In this document: in pieces, positions 16,574 to 24,925 of the stretch
Position numbering within the stretch: position 1 is the stretch's first letter
How the letters are laid out: each line of letters starts with the position of its first letter
Source of the DNA: Armatimonadota bacterium
Lineage (GTDB): Bacteria; Sysuimicrobiota; Sysuimicrobiia; Sysuimicrobiales; Humicultoraceae
DNA length: 64,000 bases
NCBI GenBank assembly: GCA_031459855.1
Contig: JAVKHP010000001.1
Coordinates: forward strand, 2,246,906 to 2,310,905
Direction: 5' to 3'
Made by a program: the position numbers and the translations under genes
The notes under the pieces: generated by a model
Database searches by the model: none
Told to the model about the DNA's origin: nothing
The model's input: the letters and a program-made list of their open reading frames with translations, nothing else

Positions 16574-17904
16574 GCGGAAGCCGACCATCTCGGTCGGTGC
16601 ACCTGACATCCGGCAGCCAACCCCAGGAAGACCCAAAAGGTGAGGTTGTCAAACAGCACGTTGAAGGTGGCCCAGATCACGAACGCAGCCGCTAATCCCT
16701 TGATGCACAGGTCCCGGATGCGTTCCTTCGCTGGAGTGTCGGCCGCCAAGTGGCGCAGAAGCAACCAGCCCCACAGGGTCGTGAACCCAACGAAACCCAA
16801 AAGCCCGGCATCGAGCCACGCCTGCAAAAAGGAATTCTCCACGTGGTTAGCGGTCTTGGCGCGGAGATTGATGTCTTGCACGACCGCGGGCACTCGTCCT
16901 GGCCCAATACCGGTGAGAGGATGGGTGGCGATCTGTCGCGTTGCGAGCTCAAGTAACTTGATACGGTCTGGCACATTCTCTTCTCGATTTTCCAATCGCA
17001 TCACAGTCATGCGTTTGTACAATCGCTCCTTGATGGTTGCTGGTTGATCGAATGGTAAAGTCGGAGATGTTACGGTGATGTCCGCAAGGAGAATTGCGAG
17101 AATTGCCGTGCAGCCGATCGCGAACAGCCGCAGGACGTCTCCACGGTGTAACAGCCTGTCCCGAGCGAGCCCCGCTAACACCACCGCCAGGCCAACTAGA
17201 AGGCTAAGCCAAGTGGCACGCGATTGGGAGAGCACGATAGCTGCCGTCGTCATCCCCGTCAGGATGGTCCATATCCAGACGGCCCGTGCCGCCACGGTCT
17301 TAGCAAAGAATATCAGGTGGAAAAACAGCAAGAGGAAATACAGTGCGTCGGCATTGCGGGTGGATGCCGTATACCGAATTCCAAAATACCCGAGCGCATG
17401 TTGGTCTGGCTCTCCGATTACACCGGTATAGAACCCTACGATCCCGTACGCCAGGAGCGCGAGCAAGGTCCCGGTAAGGCCGTTCCATACCAGTGCCCGG
17501 GGTGTGTGCGTGAGCGCCAGGGTGAGAACGGGTACTGCCAATGGCAGGAGGGCCGGCCGCCACGCGGCCTCGAGCGGGACCTTCCCGGCGTTGACGACAT
17601 AACTCACCACTGTCCCAAGGGAAAGCAATGCGGGCGCGGCGAGGAATGCAACCGCGTCTGATGTGCTCACGTGCAGAGGACGGCGAAAGACTTGTATGGC
17701 CACCACAAGCGCGAGTGGTATAGCGAAAAGGTAGGGAAGCGGCGCGCCACTAGCCAGAGGTATTCTGATCTGCGGAACCGCATGCGTCCACAGGGACAGG
17801 ATTAGTGCCACCGTAAGGCCACGCACGATGCGTGCTCTCCAGGCGCTGCTCGTCGTTACTTCGACCGCTGACGTGTCCATTTTAGAGGGGCTCCCCGCGG
17901 TCAT
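16570..17904 (-). CDS. O-antigen ligase/polymerase-type membrane protein (Wzy/WaaL)
   Basis: A 444-residue polytopic membrane protein with about ten hydrophobic helices and a large loop around residues 270-350. The loop carries the Wzy_C features RIKLLELATRQIATHPLTGIGPG and a later NHVENSFLQAWLDAGLLG. It sits between a Wzx-like flippase and a glycosyltransferase, so a repeat-unit polymerase role is plausible and the upstream family member (9694-10893) may be the ligase, or vice versa. The family is confident, the division of labour is inferred. Confidence 0.82.
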   Translation of the reverse strand: MTAGSPSKMDTSAVEVTTSSAWRARIVRGLTVALILSLWTHAVPQIRIPLASGAPLPYLFAIPLALVVAIQVFRRPLHVSTSDAVAFLAAPALLSLGTVVSYVVNAGKVPLEAAWRPALLPLAVPVLTLALTHTPRALVWNGLTGTLLALLAYGIVGFYTGVIGEPDQHALGYFGIRYTASTRNADALYFLLLFFHLIFFAKTVAARAVWIWTILTGMTTAAIVLSQSRATWLSLLVGLAVVLAGLARDRLLHRGDVLRLFAIGCTAILAILLADITVTSPTLPFDQPATIKERLYKRMTVMRLENREENVPDRIKLLELATRQIATHPLTGIGPGRVPAVVQDINLRAKTANHVENSFLQAWLDAGLLGFVGFTTLWGWLLLRHLAADTPAKERIRDLCIKGLAAAFVIWATFNVLFDNLTFWVFLGLAAGCQVHRPRWSASA

Positions 17905-17935
17905 GGATGCACCAAGGGGGTTGGGCGAGCGGCGG

Positions 17936-19546
17936 TCATAGACGGAGCAGCCTCGTTACGGCCGCCCGTTCGCCAGGGTGCAGGGTCCTCGCCCACGTCC
18001 ACCAGATGAGCACGAGCAGCACTATGGCGATACCGACGACACGGTGAGTCGTCGGTACGGGCAGCCAGTAATAGACGATGCTCCAGGTCACACACGCGAC
18101 TACTACCGGTACCGCCACGTGTTGCAGCGGACCTCGTAAGTCCATCCCCGCGAACAGGGGCAACCGTTTCGATAGCCATAATAGTATTGCAGTCTCAAGC
18201 ACAAAACGGCCTGACCAAGCGGCTGCGGCTCCGTTAGCACCGGCCGCATGCACCAGCCAGAGCAACGCCACCACATAGAGGGGTGCCTCAACGACGTGCA
18301 GCTTGGCTGCCACCTCCGGAGAGCCGATGCCGTGAATCAGCGTCATCGGCACTACGCCTATTACTTGAAACGCCGCCCCCACCGCAAGCAGTTGCAGCAC
18401 GGAAGTGCTATGGACGGCGACGCCAGCTCCAACCCATGCCTTGAGGAGATCGGGGGCCAACACCGCCGCCAACCCGAAAATTGGTCCGGTGATTAAGAGC
18501 CCCAGTCTTATCGCCCGGACAAACAGCAAGGCCAGCCGCTCCCGATCGTGGTTGCCGCTCAGGGCGCTGAATGCAGGAAACAGCACGGCGGCCATGCTCC
18601 CCGCTACCAGGCCCAGCCGCGCAATCAATTCGGCCGGTACTGCATAGTACGCCAGATCCGCCATCGGTTGCAGCGTCCCAATGATGACACGATCCCCATA
18701 AGTCAGCATGACGCTTGCAAGTCCGGAGATCATCACCCAGCGACCGAATCCCAGGAGACGCCCGATGTCCTTGCCTCGCAACGGACTCACCGGTACTGTG
18801 AGGGACAGCACCCGGACGGCCCCAACGAGAAGAGCGATGACCAGCGTCGCGCGTGCAGCCAGGAGAGCGAGCGTGATCGGAGGCAGGAGCCATCCGGCCG
18901 CGACGCCCATGACTGGAACCAGGAAGGACGACGCGCTGGAGGCAGCCTTGGCCAATGCGGCGATATCGAATCGCTGCGCGGCTTCGAGCGTTCCGCGAAG
19001 CGAGTTGGTGACGAACATCAGTGGAAGCAGGAAAGCTGCCAGTCTCAACGCCACGATAGCCTCAATCTGCATAGCGGAGGACACGCGCAGTACGTGTAGA
19101 ACCAGCAGAGGCGTCAACAGCGCCATGATACCCGAGATGGCGAGCCCGACGAGGACCTGTCCAAAAACAGTCGTCCAGACCAGTTGCGACACGGCACGCG
19201 TATCACCGCGTCCCAGCGCCTCGGCGACGAACTTCGTCACTGCACTTGCCAGTCCCAAGTCGAAGATGGTCAGCGCGCCGGTTACCGTCCACAGAAAGAC
19301 GAGGAGTCCAAAGCGTTCTGTCCCCAGGCCGCGGAGGATGATGGGCACACTGACCATGCCGACGACCAGGGGAAGCGCCTGACCAATGATGTTGAGAAGG
19401 CCGTTGCGCACGAGGAGTGCACCGCTGATTTCCACTGCCGGAGGAGCCGCACTGCGCAGTCCGGGTCGGTGCGGCGGCTGCTTCTCCGCCCCGGGGGCCG
19501 ATAGCGTGGCGGCATGTCGAGGGGCGGTAGCATGAGGATTCTCCAT
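17936..19546 (-). CDS. Wzx-like polysaccharide flippase
   Basis: A protein of about 536 residues of the MATE/MVF/PST clan with roughly twelve to fourteen membrane helices, beginning at ISGALLVRNGLLNIIGQALP and including GTERFGLLVFLWTVTGA. Such proteins flip lipid-linked repeat units across the inner membrane. The start is uncertain. The ATG at 19546 makes its 5' end overlap the divergent glycosyltransferase start by 15 bp. An internal GTG at 19435 would remove the overlap and trims a non-conserved Ala/Pro-rich leader. Neither start has a clear ribosome-binding site. Confidence 0.82.
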   Translation of the reverse strand: MENPHATAPRHAATLSAPGAEKQPPHRPGLRSAAPPAVEISGALLVRNGLLNIIGQALPLVVGMVSVPIILRGLGTERFGLLVFLWTVTGALTIFDLGLASAVTKFVAEALGRGDTRAVSQLVWTTVFGQVLVGLAISGIMALLTPLLVLHVLRVSSAMQIEAIVALRLAAFLLPLMFVTNSLRGTLEAAQRFDIAALAKAASSASSFLVPVMGVAAGWLLPPITLALLAARATLVIALLVGAVRVLSLTVPVSPLRGKDIGRLLGFGRWVMISGLASVMLTYGDRVIIGTLQPMADLAYYAVPAELIARLGLVAGSMAAVLFPAFSALSGNHDRERLALLFVRAIRLGLLITGPIFGLAAVLAPDLLKAWVGAGVAVHSTSVLQLLAVGAAFQVIGVVPMTLIHGIGSPEVAAKLHVVEAPLYVVALLWLVHAAGANGAAAAWSGRFVLETAILLWLSKRLPLFAGMDLRGPLQHVAVPVVVACVTWSIVYYWLPVPTTHRVVGIAIVLLVLIWWTWARTLHPGERAAVTRLLRL

Positions 19547-20665
19547 ACGGTTGAATTCTACCATCCGCGAGTCGGCGGTGCCGAGCGAGTGGTGCAGCGC
19601 ATCTCCGAGGGATTGGCTGCCCGGGGTCATGAGGTAGTGGTCGCCACCGGCGAGGATCCCGATCGGTCGTTGGGTCGACTCAATGGCGTTGAGGTGGTCT
19701 CGTTTCGGGTTGCTGGGAACCTTGCCCGCGGCCTGCGAGGTCAGGTAGCTGAGTACCAGGAGTGGTTGCGACGCCAGTCATTTGACGTTGTGCTGAACTA
19801 CGCGGCACAGGTCTGGCCTACAGATGCCGCACTACCGCTATTGCGGGACCTGCGGGCGGCGCGCGTGCTGGCACCGTGCGGGTTTTCCGGACTGCACGGT
19901 CCCCGGCGCATCGTATACTGGTCGTACTACCGCATGTTGGCCCGACAGCTGTGCGACTACGATGCGGTGATATGTCACAGCACGAGCACAGCAGACACAC
20001 GGTTCTGTCGTCGATGGGGCCCTGTTATGCAGGCGGTGATACCCAACGGCGCCGACAGCGCAGAGTTCGAGAGCGCACCTGCAGGGTTCCGCCGCTGTCA
20101 TAACATTACGACACAATATATGCTGCTACACGTAGGAAATCATTATCAAGTCAAGGGGCATGACGCTCTCCTGAGGATGTTTTCGTCCCTGCGAGCCGTG
20201 GACGCGACGCTCGTGATCATCGGCGGGCCGCCTCGGGGCGGTCGGTCGTGCTGGGAGACCTGCCAGCGAGCTGCAGCGCGTGACGGGCGCGTGCGTTTGC
20301 TGAGCGGTCTGTGTCGTCGTGAGGTGGTAGCCGCATACCGGGAGGCGGACGTCGTGCTGCTGACGTCGAGGTTTGAGGTTGCCCCTCTGACCTTGGTGGA
20401 AGCGATGGCGGCTGGCGTACCGTTTGTTTCCTACAACGTTGGCAACGCTACGGAATTAGCAGGAGGCCTCGTCGTGAACACGGCGGAGGAGATGGCGAGA
20501 ATCCTTCGCGACCTCCTGGAGGACCACGATCGGCGGCGTCGCCTGGGCGAGGAGGGGCGGCAGGCCCATCGGCACATGTTCGAGTGGGAGCGAATCATCG
20601 ACCGCTACGAAGAATTTTACAGCAGGGTGTGGGCCACGGCACGATCGTCGCGGGGAATCCGATGA
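19532..20665 (+). CDS. Family 4 glycosyltransferase
   Basis: A 377-residue GT-B enzyme. The N-terminal YHPRVGGAERVVQRISEGLA is the classic acceptor-domain start, and the C-terminal domain has LLHVGNHYQVKGHD, VIIGGPPRGG, the retaining-enzyme motif SRFEVAPLTLVEAMAAGVPFVS, and a following NATELAGG. ATG at 19532 has GAGGGG upstream. It is divergent from the flippase and coupled by ATGA overlap to the next glycosyltransferase. The sugar is unknown. Confidence 0.88.
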   Translation: MRILHTVEFYHPRVGGAERVVQRISEGLAARGHEVVVATGEDPDRSLGRLNGVEVVSFRVAGNLARGLRGQVAEYQEWLRRQSFDVVLNYAAQVWPTDAALPLLRDLRAARVLAPCGFSGLHGPRRIVYWSYYRMLARQLCDYDAVICHSTSTADTRFCRRWGPVMQAVIPNGADSAEFESAPAGFRRCHNITTQYMLLHVGNHYQVKGHDALLRMFSSLRAVDATLVIIGGPPRGGRSCWETCQRAAARDGRVRLLSGLCRREVVAAYREADVVLLTSRFEVAPLTLVEAMAAGVPFVSYNVGNATELAGGLVVNTAEEMARILRDLLEDHDRRRRLGEEGRQAHRHMFEWERIIDRYEEFYSRVWATARSSRGIR

Positions 20666-21528
20666 CCGTGCCGATGCCAACTCTCTCCGTCGTGATGGTT
20701 ACATGGAACTCTGCTGGGTTTCTAGCGTCGGCCTTGTCAGCCCTAAGGCGCGAGGCCGCATCACTGGCGATTGAGGTTGTCGTAGTTGACAACGGGTCAA
20801 CGGATGGATCGTTGACGGTGGCCGCGGCGACTCTGCCTGATGCCCTCGTCGTCCGTAACCCCTGGAACAAGGGCGTGGCGCGCGCTCGTAACCAGGGGTT
20901 TGCGATGGCACGCGGCCGCTATGTGCTCTTCCTAGACAGTGACGCCGAGGTGATGCCGGGGAGTCTGTCCGCTCTTGTCGCCTTCATGGAGGCACACCCC
21001 TCGGTTGGCCTCGCCGGCCCGAGACTGGTGTCGCCCGACGGCACCGTCCAGTGTAGCTGCCGGCGGTTTCCCACGTTGCCCGGCAAACTCGGGAGGCAGT
21101 TGCCATTGCGCTTGCAGCGCCGACTGCCCTGGGTAGTGCACGAGGAGATGCTGGACGTCGATCGCTCCACTTCCATGCCGGTGGACTATGTGGTCGGAGC
21201 CTGCCAGTTGATTCGGCCCGCTGTATTTCGCCGAGCCGGCGGCCTGGACGAGCGAATCTTCTACGGGCCAGAGGACGTGGATTTCTGCTTGCGCGTCTGG
21301 CAAGCGGGTTGGGAAGTGTGGTACGTGCCGCAGGCAACTGTCGTGCACCACGAGCAACGCGTCACACGGCGCCGTCCTGGCTGGCTGACCGGCCGGCATG
21401 CCGTGGCGTTGGCGTACTACTTCACAAAGCATCGCTATCTCTGGCGCCGACCCGATCGCGACACGTTGAAGGCATCGGCCGACCGTCGTCGACAGGATCC
21501 CGGGCATTCGGGCAGAAGAGACGAGTAG
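20662..21528 (+). CDS. Family 2 glycosyltransferase, rhamnosyltransferase-like
   Basis: A 288-residue GT-A enzyme with LSVVMVTWNSAGFL, VVVDNGSTDGSL, LFLDSDAEVMPGSL (the metal-binding DSD) and FYGPEDVDFCLRVW. The N-W-N-S and PEDVD patterns are common in rhamnosyltransferases, but the donor is not proven. ATG overlaps the previous stop as ATGA. It is the last gene with island-like base composition; the next gene returns to very high G+C. Confidence 0.87.
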   Translation: MTVPMPTLSVVMVTWNSAGFLASALSALRREAASLAIEVVVVDNGSTDGSLTVAAATLPDALVVRNPWNKGVARARNQGFAMARGRYVLFLDSDAEVMPGSLSALVAFMEAHPSVGLAGPRLVSPDGTVQCSCRRFPTLPGKLGRQLPLRLQRRLPWVVHEEMLDVDRSTSMPVDYVVGACQLIRPAVFRRAGGLDERIFYGPEDVDFCLRVWQAGWEVWYVPQATVVHHEQRVTRRRPGWLTGRHAVALAYYFTKHRYLWRRPDRDTLKASADRRRQDPGHSGRRDE

Positions 21529-21530
21529 CC

Positions 21531-22508
21531 ATGAAAGCCATCATCCCCGTCGCCGGCGTCGGGCGCCGCCTGCGCCCGCACACCCACACGCAGCCCAAGG
21601 CCCTCATGCACGTGGCGGGCCGGCCGATCCTCGGGCACATCCTCGACGAGCTGGTGGCCGCGGGGATCGACGAGGTCGTGCTGGTCGTCGGGCACCTGGG
21701 CGAGAAGATCGCCGAGTTCGTGCGCAGCCGCTACCGGCTCCGCGTCCACTTCGTGGAGCAGAAGGAACCGCTGGGCAATGGCCACGCCATCTACGTGGCG
21801 CGCGAGCACCTCGACGGCGACGGCGTGTTGATCGTCATGGGCGACACGGTGCTCAAGACCGACCTGCCCCAGGTCCTGGCCCTGGCGGAGTCGGCCATCG
21901 GCGTGCAGGAGGTGCTGGACCCCCGCCGGTTCGGCGTCGTCGAGGTGACCGACGGCCGCGTGCGCCGGCTGGTGGAGAAGCCCGAGCACCCCACCAGCCA
22001 CCTGGCCATCGTTGGGGTCTACCTCATCCGCCACCCGCGGTTGCTGGCCGAGTGCCTGGAGCGCCTCGTGGGGGAAGGTCGCATGGTCAACGGCGAGTAC
22101 TGGCTGGCGGACGCCCTGCAGATGATGGTCGACGCGGGCGAGGTGATGCGCACGTTCCCCATCTCCGGCTGGTACGACTGCGGAACACCGGAGGCCGTGC
22201 TGGTCGCCAACCGTGAACTGCTGGCCGCGGAAGGCATCGCCTCGCCCGTGCCGGCAGGGTCGGTGGTCATCCCGCCCTCCTACGTGGATCCCACTGCGCA
22301 GATCGAGGGCTCGGTCATCGGTCCCTTCACGTCCATCGCCGAGGGCGCCCGGGTTGTCCACTCGGTCGTCCGCGACAGCATCGTGAACGCCGCCGCCTCC
22401 CTCGACGGCGTGCTCCTGGAGCGGTCGATCATCGGGGAGAACGCCTCGGTCGTCGGTCGGGCGGCGCGGATCAACCTGGGCGATTCGTCGGCGATCGAGC
22501 TGGGGTAG
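21531..22508 (+). CDS. Sugar-1-phosphate nucleotidyltransferase
   Basis: A 325-residue enzyme that makes NDP-sugars. The N-terminal pyrophosphorylase domain (1-235) opens with the altered signature IPVAGVGRRLRPHTHTQPKAL (consensus LAAGxGTRLRPLT) and has VMGDTVLK and EKPEHPTS. The C-terminal segment from about 245 carries hexapeptide-like repeats of a left-handed beta helix (VIPPSYVDPTAQIEGSVIGP). In this family the nucleotide (UDP, GDP or dTDP) cannot be chosen from these motifs. ATG at 21531 lies just 2 nt after the previous stop. Confidence 0.85.
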   Translation: MKAIIPVAGVGRRLRPHTHTQPKALMHVAGRPILGHILDELVAAGIDEVVLVVGHLGEKIAEFVRSRYRLRVHFVEQKEPLGNGHAIYVAREHLDGDGVLIVMGDTVLKTDLPQVLALAESAIGVQEVLDPRRFGVVEVTDGRVRRLVEKPEHPTSHLAIVGVYLIRHPRLLAECLERLVGEGRMVNGEYWLADALQMMVDAGEVMRTFPISGWYDCGTPEAVLVANRELLAAEGIASPVPAGSVVIPPSYVDPTAQIEGSVIGPFTSIAEGARVVHSVVRDSIVNAAASLDGVLLERSIIGENASVVGRAARINLGDSSAIELG

Positions 22509-22629
22509 CCCTCATCGTTGGCTGGTGCGCCCGAGGATAGGGCGACCGAGTGCAGAACCGCATGGCCTGAAACGTGTCTATTGCTGCCGGCGCTGCGCCG
22601 GTGACCCGGGGAAGCACCCCGCCGAGATC

Positions 22630-22659
22630 GAGGCGCACCAGTCTCCGTCGGTGCGCCTC
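22630..22659. terminator. Strong hairpin downstream of nucleotidyltransferase gene
   Basis: GAGGCGCACC pairs perfectly with GGTGCGCCTC across a 10-nt loop. There is no T-run after it, so it is a possible factor-dependent or weak terminator, or another RNA structure. Confidence 0.4.
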
Positions 22660-22698
22660 CCGCGCGCCGGCGGGGTCATGCGGGGTCGGGAACATCAA

Positions 22699-22727
22699 GG
22701 GATCAAGGGATCAAAGGGATCAGGGAT
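22699..22727. repeat. Short GGGATCAA tandem repeat
   Basis: About three and a half units of GGGATCAA, one of them a base longer, in an intergenic leader. Confidence 0.65.
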
Positions 22728-22809
22728 AATTCCCACTCCAGTGGGCAGTATTCTCAGTGGAGAGCAGCCTAGACTGACGCGCACCCCAGTACGCGCAAAG
22801 GAGACGCCG

Positions 22810-23814
22810 GTGCCGCGCTACCTCGTGACCGGCGGCGCGGGCTTCATCGGGGCGCACCTCGTGCGCGCCCTGGTGGAGCGTGGCCAGCCGGTCCGGGTCC
22901 TGGACAACTTCTCGACGGGGACGCCCGCCAACCTGGCGCACGTCCTGGGCCAGCCCGTGCCCCAGCCGGCGCCGGGCGACCGCGTGCGCGTGGGCCCGGT
23001 GGAGATCCTCCACGGCGACGTGCGCGACCTGGAGGTCTGCCGGCAGGCGTGCGCCGGCGTGGAGGTGGTCTTCCACCAGGCGGCGATGCGCTCGGTGCCC
23101 CGGTCGGTCGACGATCCGCAGGGCGCCCACGCGCACAACGCCACGGGCACCCTGCACGTGCTGCTGGCGGCCGCCCAGGCCGGCGTGCGGCGGGTCGTCT
23201 ACGCCTCGTCGTCGTCGGTCTACGGCGACGACCCGACGCTGCCCAAGCGCGAGGACCAGTCCCCGGCGCCGGTCTCGCCCTACGCGGCCTCGAAGCTGGC
23301 CGGCGAGGCCTACTGCCGGGCGTTCGCCCGGGTCTACGGGCTCTCGACGGTGTCGCTGCGCTACTTCAACGTCTTCGGTCCCCTGCAGGACCCCCGCTCG
23401 CAGTACGCCGCGGTCATCCCCCGGTTCATCACGTGGACGCTGCGGGGCGAGCCCCTCGAAGTGCACGGCGACGGGTTGCAGTCGCGCGACTTCACCTACG
23501 TGGACAACGTGGTGGACGCCAACCTGCGCGCCGCCGACGCTCCCGACCTGCGGGGCGAGGTGTTCAACGTCGGCTGTGGCGAACGGCTGACGCTGCTGGA
23601 CGTGGCCGCCGCCATCGAACGGGCGGTGGGGCGCGAGGTGGCGCGCGTCCACACCCCGCCCCGGCCCGGTGACGTGCGCCACACGCTGGCCGACATCACC
23701 CGGGCCCGGGCGCGGCTGGGCTACGAGCCGCGCATCCGGTTCGCAGAGGGTATCGTCCGCACGGTGGCGTACTTTGCGGGTACGGTCATGGCGCAACAAG
23801 ATGCGCCTCCTTGA
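22810..23814 (+). CDS. UDP-sugar 4-epimerase, WbpP/TviC-like
   Basis: A 334-residue SDR epimerase. It has TGGAGFIGAHL for NAD binding, the DNFSTG segment of UDP-hexose epimerases, SVPRSVDDP, YASSSSVYGDDP with the catalytic serine, and SPYAASK (YxxxK). The FNVFGPLQDPRSQYAAVIP stretch is typical of WbpP/TviC enzymes acting on UDP-GlcNAc or UDP-GlcNAc-uronate. GTG at 22810 has AAAGGAG upstream. Base composition is host-like. The likely role is supplying UDP-GalNAc-type sugars for surface glycans. Confidence 0.87.
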   Translation: MPRYLVTGGAGFIGAHLVRALVERGQPVRVLDNFSTGTPANLAHVLGQPVPQPAPGDRVRVGPVEILHGDVRDLEVCRQACAGVEVVFHQAAMRSVPRSVDDPQGAHAHNATGTLHVLLAAAQAGVRRVVYASSSSVYGDDPTLPKREDQSPAPVSPYAASKLAGEAYCRAFARVYGLSTVSLRYFNVFGPLQDPRSQYAAVIPRFITWTLRGEPLEVHGDGLQSRDFTYVDNVVDANLRAADAPDLRGEVFNVGCGERLTLLDVAAAIERAVGREVARVHTPPRPGDVRHTLADITRARARLGYEPRIRFAEGIVRTVAYFAGTVMAQQDAPP

Positions 23815-23893
23815 GGGTGTGGTCGACGACCAGCTTGCGAGGGATTCCCTCGTCCGCCCGGGCGGTCGTCACTGTCGCCCAGCACTCTTCGCC

Positions 23894-23923
23894 TTGACAT
23901 CCCCAGGATGCGCCCGATAGACT
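23894..23923 (+). promoter_or_regulatory. Sigma-70-type promoter of rplM-rpsI
   Basis: TTGACA at 23894-23899 is an exact -35 match. It is followed after 18 bp by TAGACT at 23918-23923, a four-of-six -10 match, about 50 bp before the rplM start. It is the best consensus promoter seen in the window. Confidence 0.7.
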
Positions 23924-23974
23924 ACGCCTGGTCCGCAGGTGGCCTGTGCGGTCCCCGCGTCCCTGATGCAGACG

Positions 23975-24406
23975 ATGAAGACCTTCGTGGCACGCGAAGC
24001 GGAACTGGAGCGCACCTGGTATCTCGTCGATGCCGACGGCCAGGTGCTGGGGCGGCTGGCTGCCCGGGTGGCCACGCTGCTGCGCGGCAAGCACAAGCCC
24101 ACGTTCAGCCCGCACCAGGACGGCGGGGACTTCGTGGTGGTGGTCAACGCCGCAAAGGTGCGCCTGACGGGCCGCAAGCTGCAGCAGAAGCGGCTGTACC
24201 GCCACTCCGGGTATCCCGGCGGGCTCAAGGAGGTCCCCTACGAGGTGCTGCTGCAGAAGGCGCCCGAGCGGATCATCGTCGAGGCCGTCAAGGGGATGCT
24301 GCCCAAGAACCGGCTCGCCAGCAGGCTGCTCCGGCATCTGAAAGTGTACCGCGGGCCGGACCACCCGCACGCGGCCCAGCGGCCCGTGCCGCTGTCCCGC
24401 GGGTAA
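23975..24406 (+). CDS. rplM: Large ribosomal subunit protein uL13
   Basis: A 143-residue ribosomal protein of normal length. [22 protein letters not shown] matches the family N terminus, and [19 protein letters not shown], the [17 protein letters not shown] block and [11 protein letters not shown] are diagnostic. Starts at 23966 and 23939 are also in frame; 23975 gives the best fit to the family, although none has a good ribosome-binding site. It is paired with rpsI in the conserved L13-S9 operon. Confidence 0.94.
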   Translation: MKTFVAREAELERTWYLVDADGQVLGRLAARVATLLRGKHKPTFSPHQDGGDFVVVVNAAKVRLTGRKLQQKRLYRHSGYPGGLKEVPYEVLLQKAPERIIVEAVKGMLPKNRLASRLLRHLKVYRGPDHPHAAQRPVPLSRG

Positions 24407-24472
24407 CCTGCCGCGCAACGCCGGGGCGGTGCGGCGGCCCATGCAGGGCGGGGAGAGGACGGAGGAGGGGTC

Positions 24473-24868
24473 GTGACGACGCAGGTGCTGGCGCTCACCT
24501 CAGGGGCCCGGAAGGAAGCGGTGGCGCGGGTGTGGCTGCTTCCCGGCACGGGGCAGATCCTCGTCAACGGCCGGCCCATGGAGCAGTACTTTCCCACCAT
24601 CCCGCTGCAGGTCATGGTGCGCGAGCCACTGGTGGTGGCCAACGTCGAGGGACGCGTCGACGTCCACGCCACCGTGACCGGCGGCGGCATCTCGGGGCAG
24701 GCGGGGGCTGTCCGCCACGGCATCGCACGGGCGCTCGTGCGCATGGACGTGGGCCTGCGCGCGGCGCTGCGCCAGGCGGGCCTGCTGACCCGCGATGCGC
24801 GCATCAAGGAACGCAAGAAGTACGGTCACAAGCGCGCCCGCAAGGCCTTCCAGTACAGCAAGCGCTGA
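24473..24868 (+). CDS. rpsI: Small ribosomal subunit protein uS9
   Basis: A 131-residue ribosomal protein with the family marks SGARKEAVARVWLLPGTG, VNGRPMEQYFP, VTGGGISGQAGAVRHGIARAL and the basic C terminus ending YSKR, whose final arginine reaches the P-site tRNA. GTG at 24473 follows a very strong GGAGGAGGGG. It is co-transcribed with rplM 66 bp upstream. Confidence 0.95.
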   Translation: MTTQVLALTSGARKEAVARVWLLPGTGQILVNGRPMEQYFPTIPLQVMVREPLVVANVEGRVDVHATVTGGGISGQAGAVRHGIARALVRMDVGLRAALRQAGLLTRDARIKERKKYGHKRARKAFQYSKR

Positions 24869-24925
24869 CGGCTCCCCCAACGTCCCTCACCCTGGTACGC
24901 CGGCCGACCGGGCCGAGGAGGTGAG

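Larger units (their letters stand above)
12465..21530. other. Lower-G+C polysaccharide island
   Basis: From just after the sugar-transferase gene to the start of the sugar nucleotidyltransferase, the DNA contains many more A/T-ending codons and AT-rich gaps than the flanks. It encodes gmd, fcl, four glycosyltransferases, a ligase/polymerase and a flippase. This is the pattern of a variable surface-glycan cassette acquired by transfer between conserved flanking genes. No integrase, insertion sequence or terminal repeat was seen at its edges. Confidence 0.65.
22509..22809. other. Intergenic leader region, no gene
   Basis: A 301-bp gap between the nucleotidyltransferase and the WbpP-like epimerase. 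It contains a 10-bp perfect inverted repeat, a short GGGATCAA tandem repeat and, near 22730-22745, CCCACT/AGTGGG flanking two bases. An AAAGGAG ribosome-binding site precedes the next gene. No open frame in it has recognisable homology. Confidence 0.5.
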
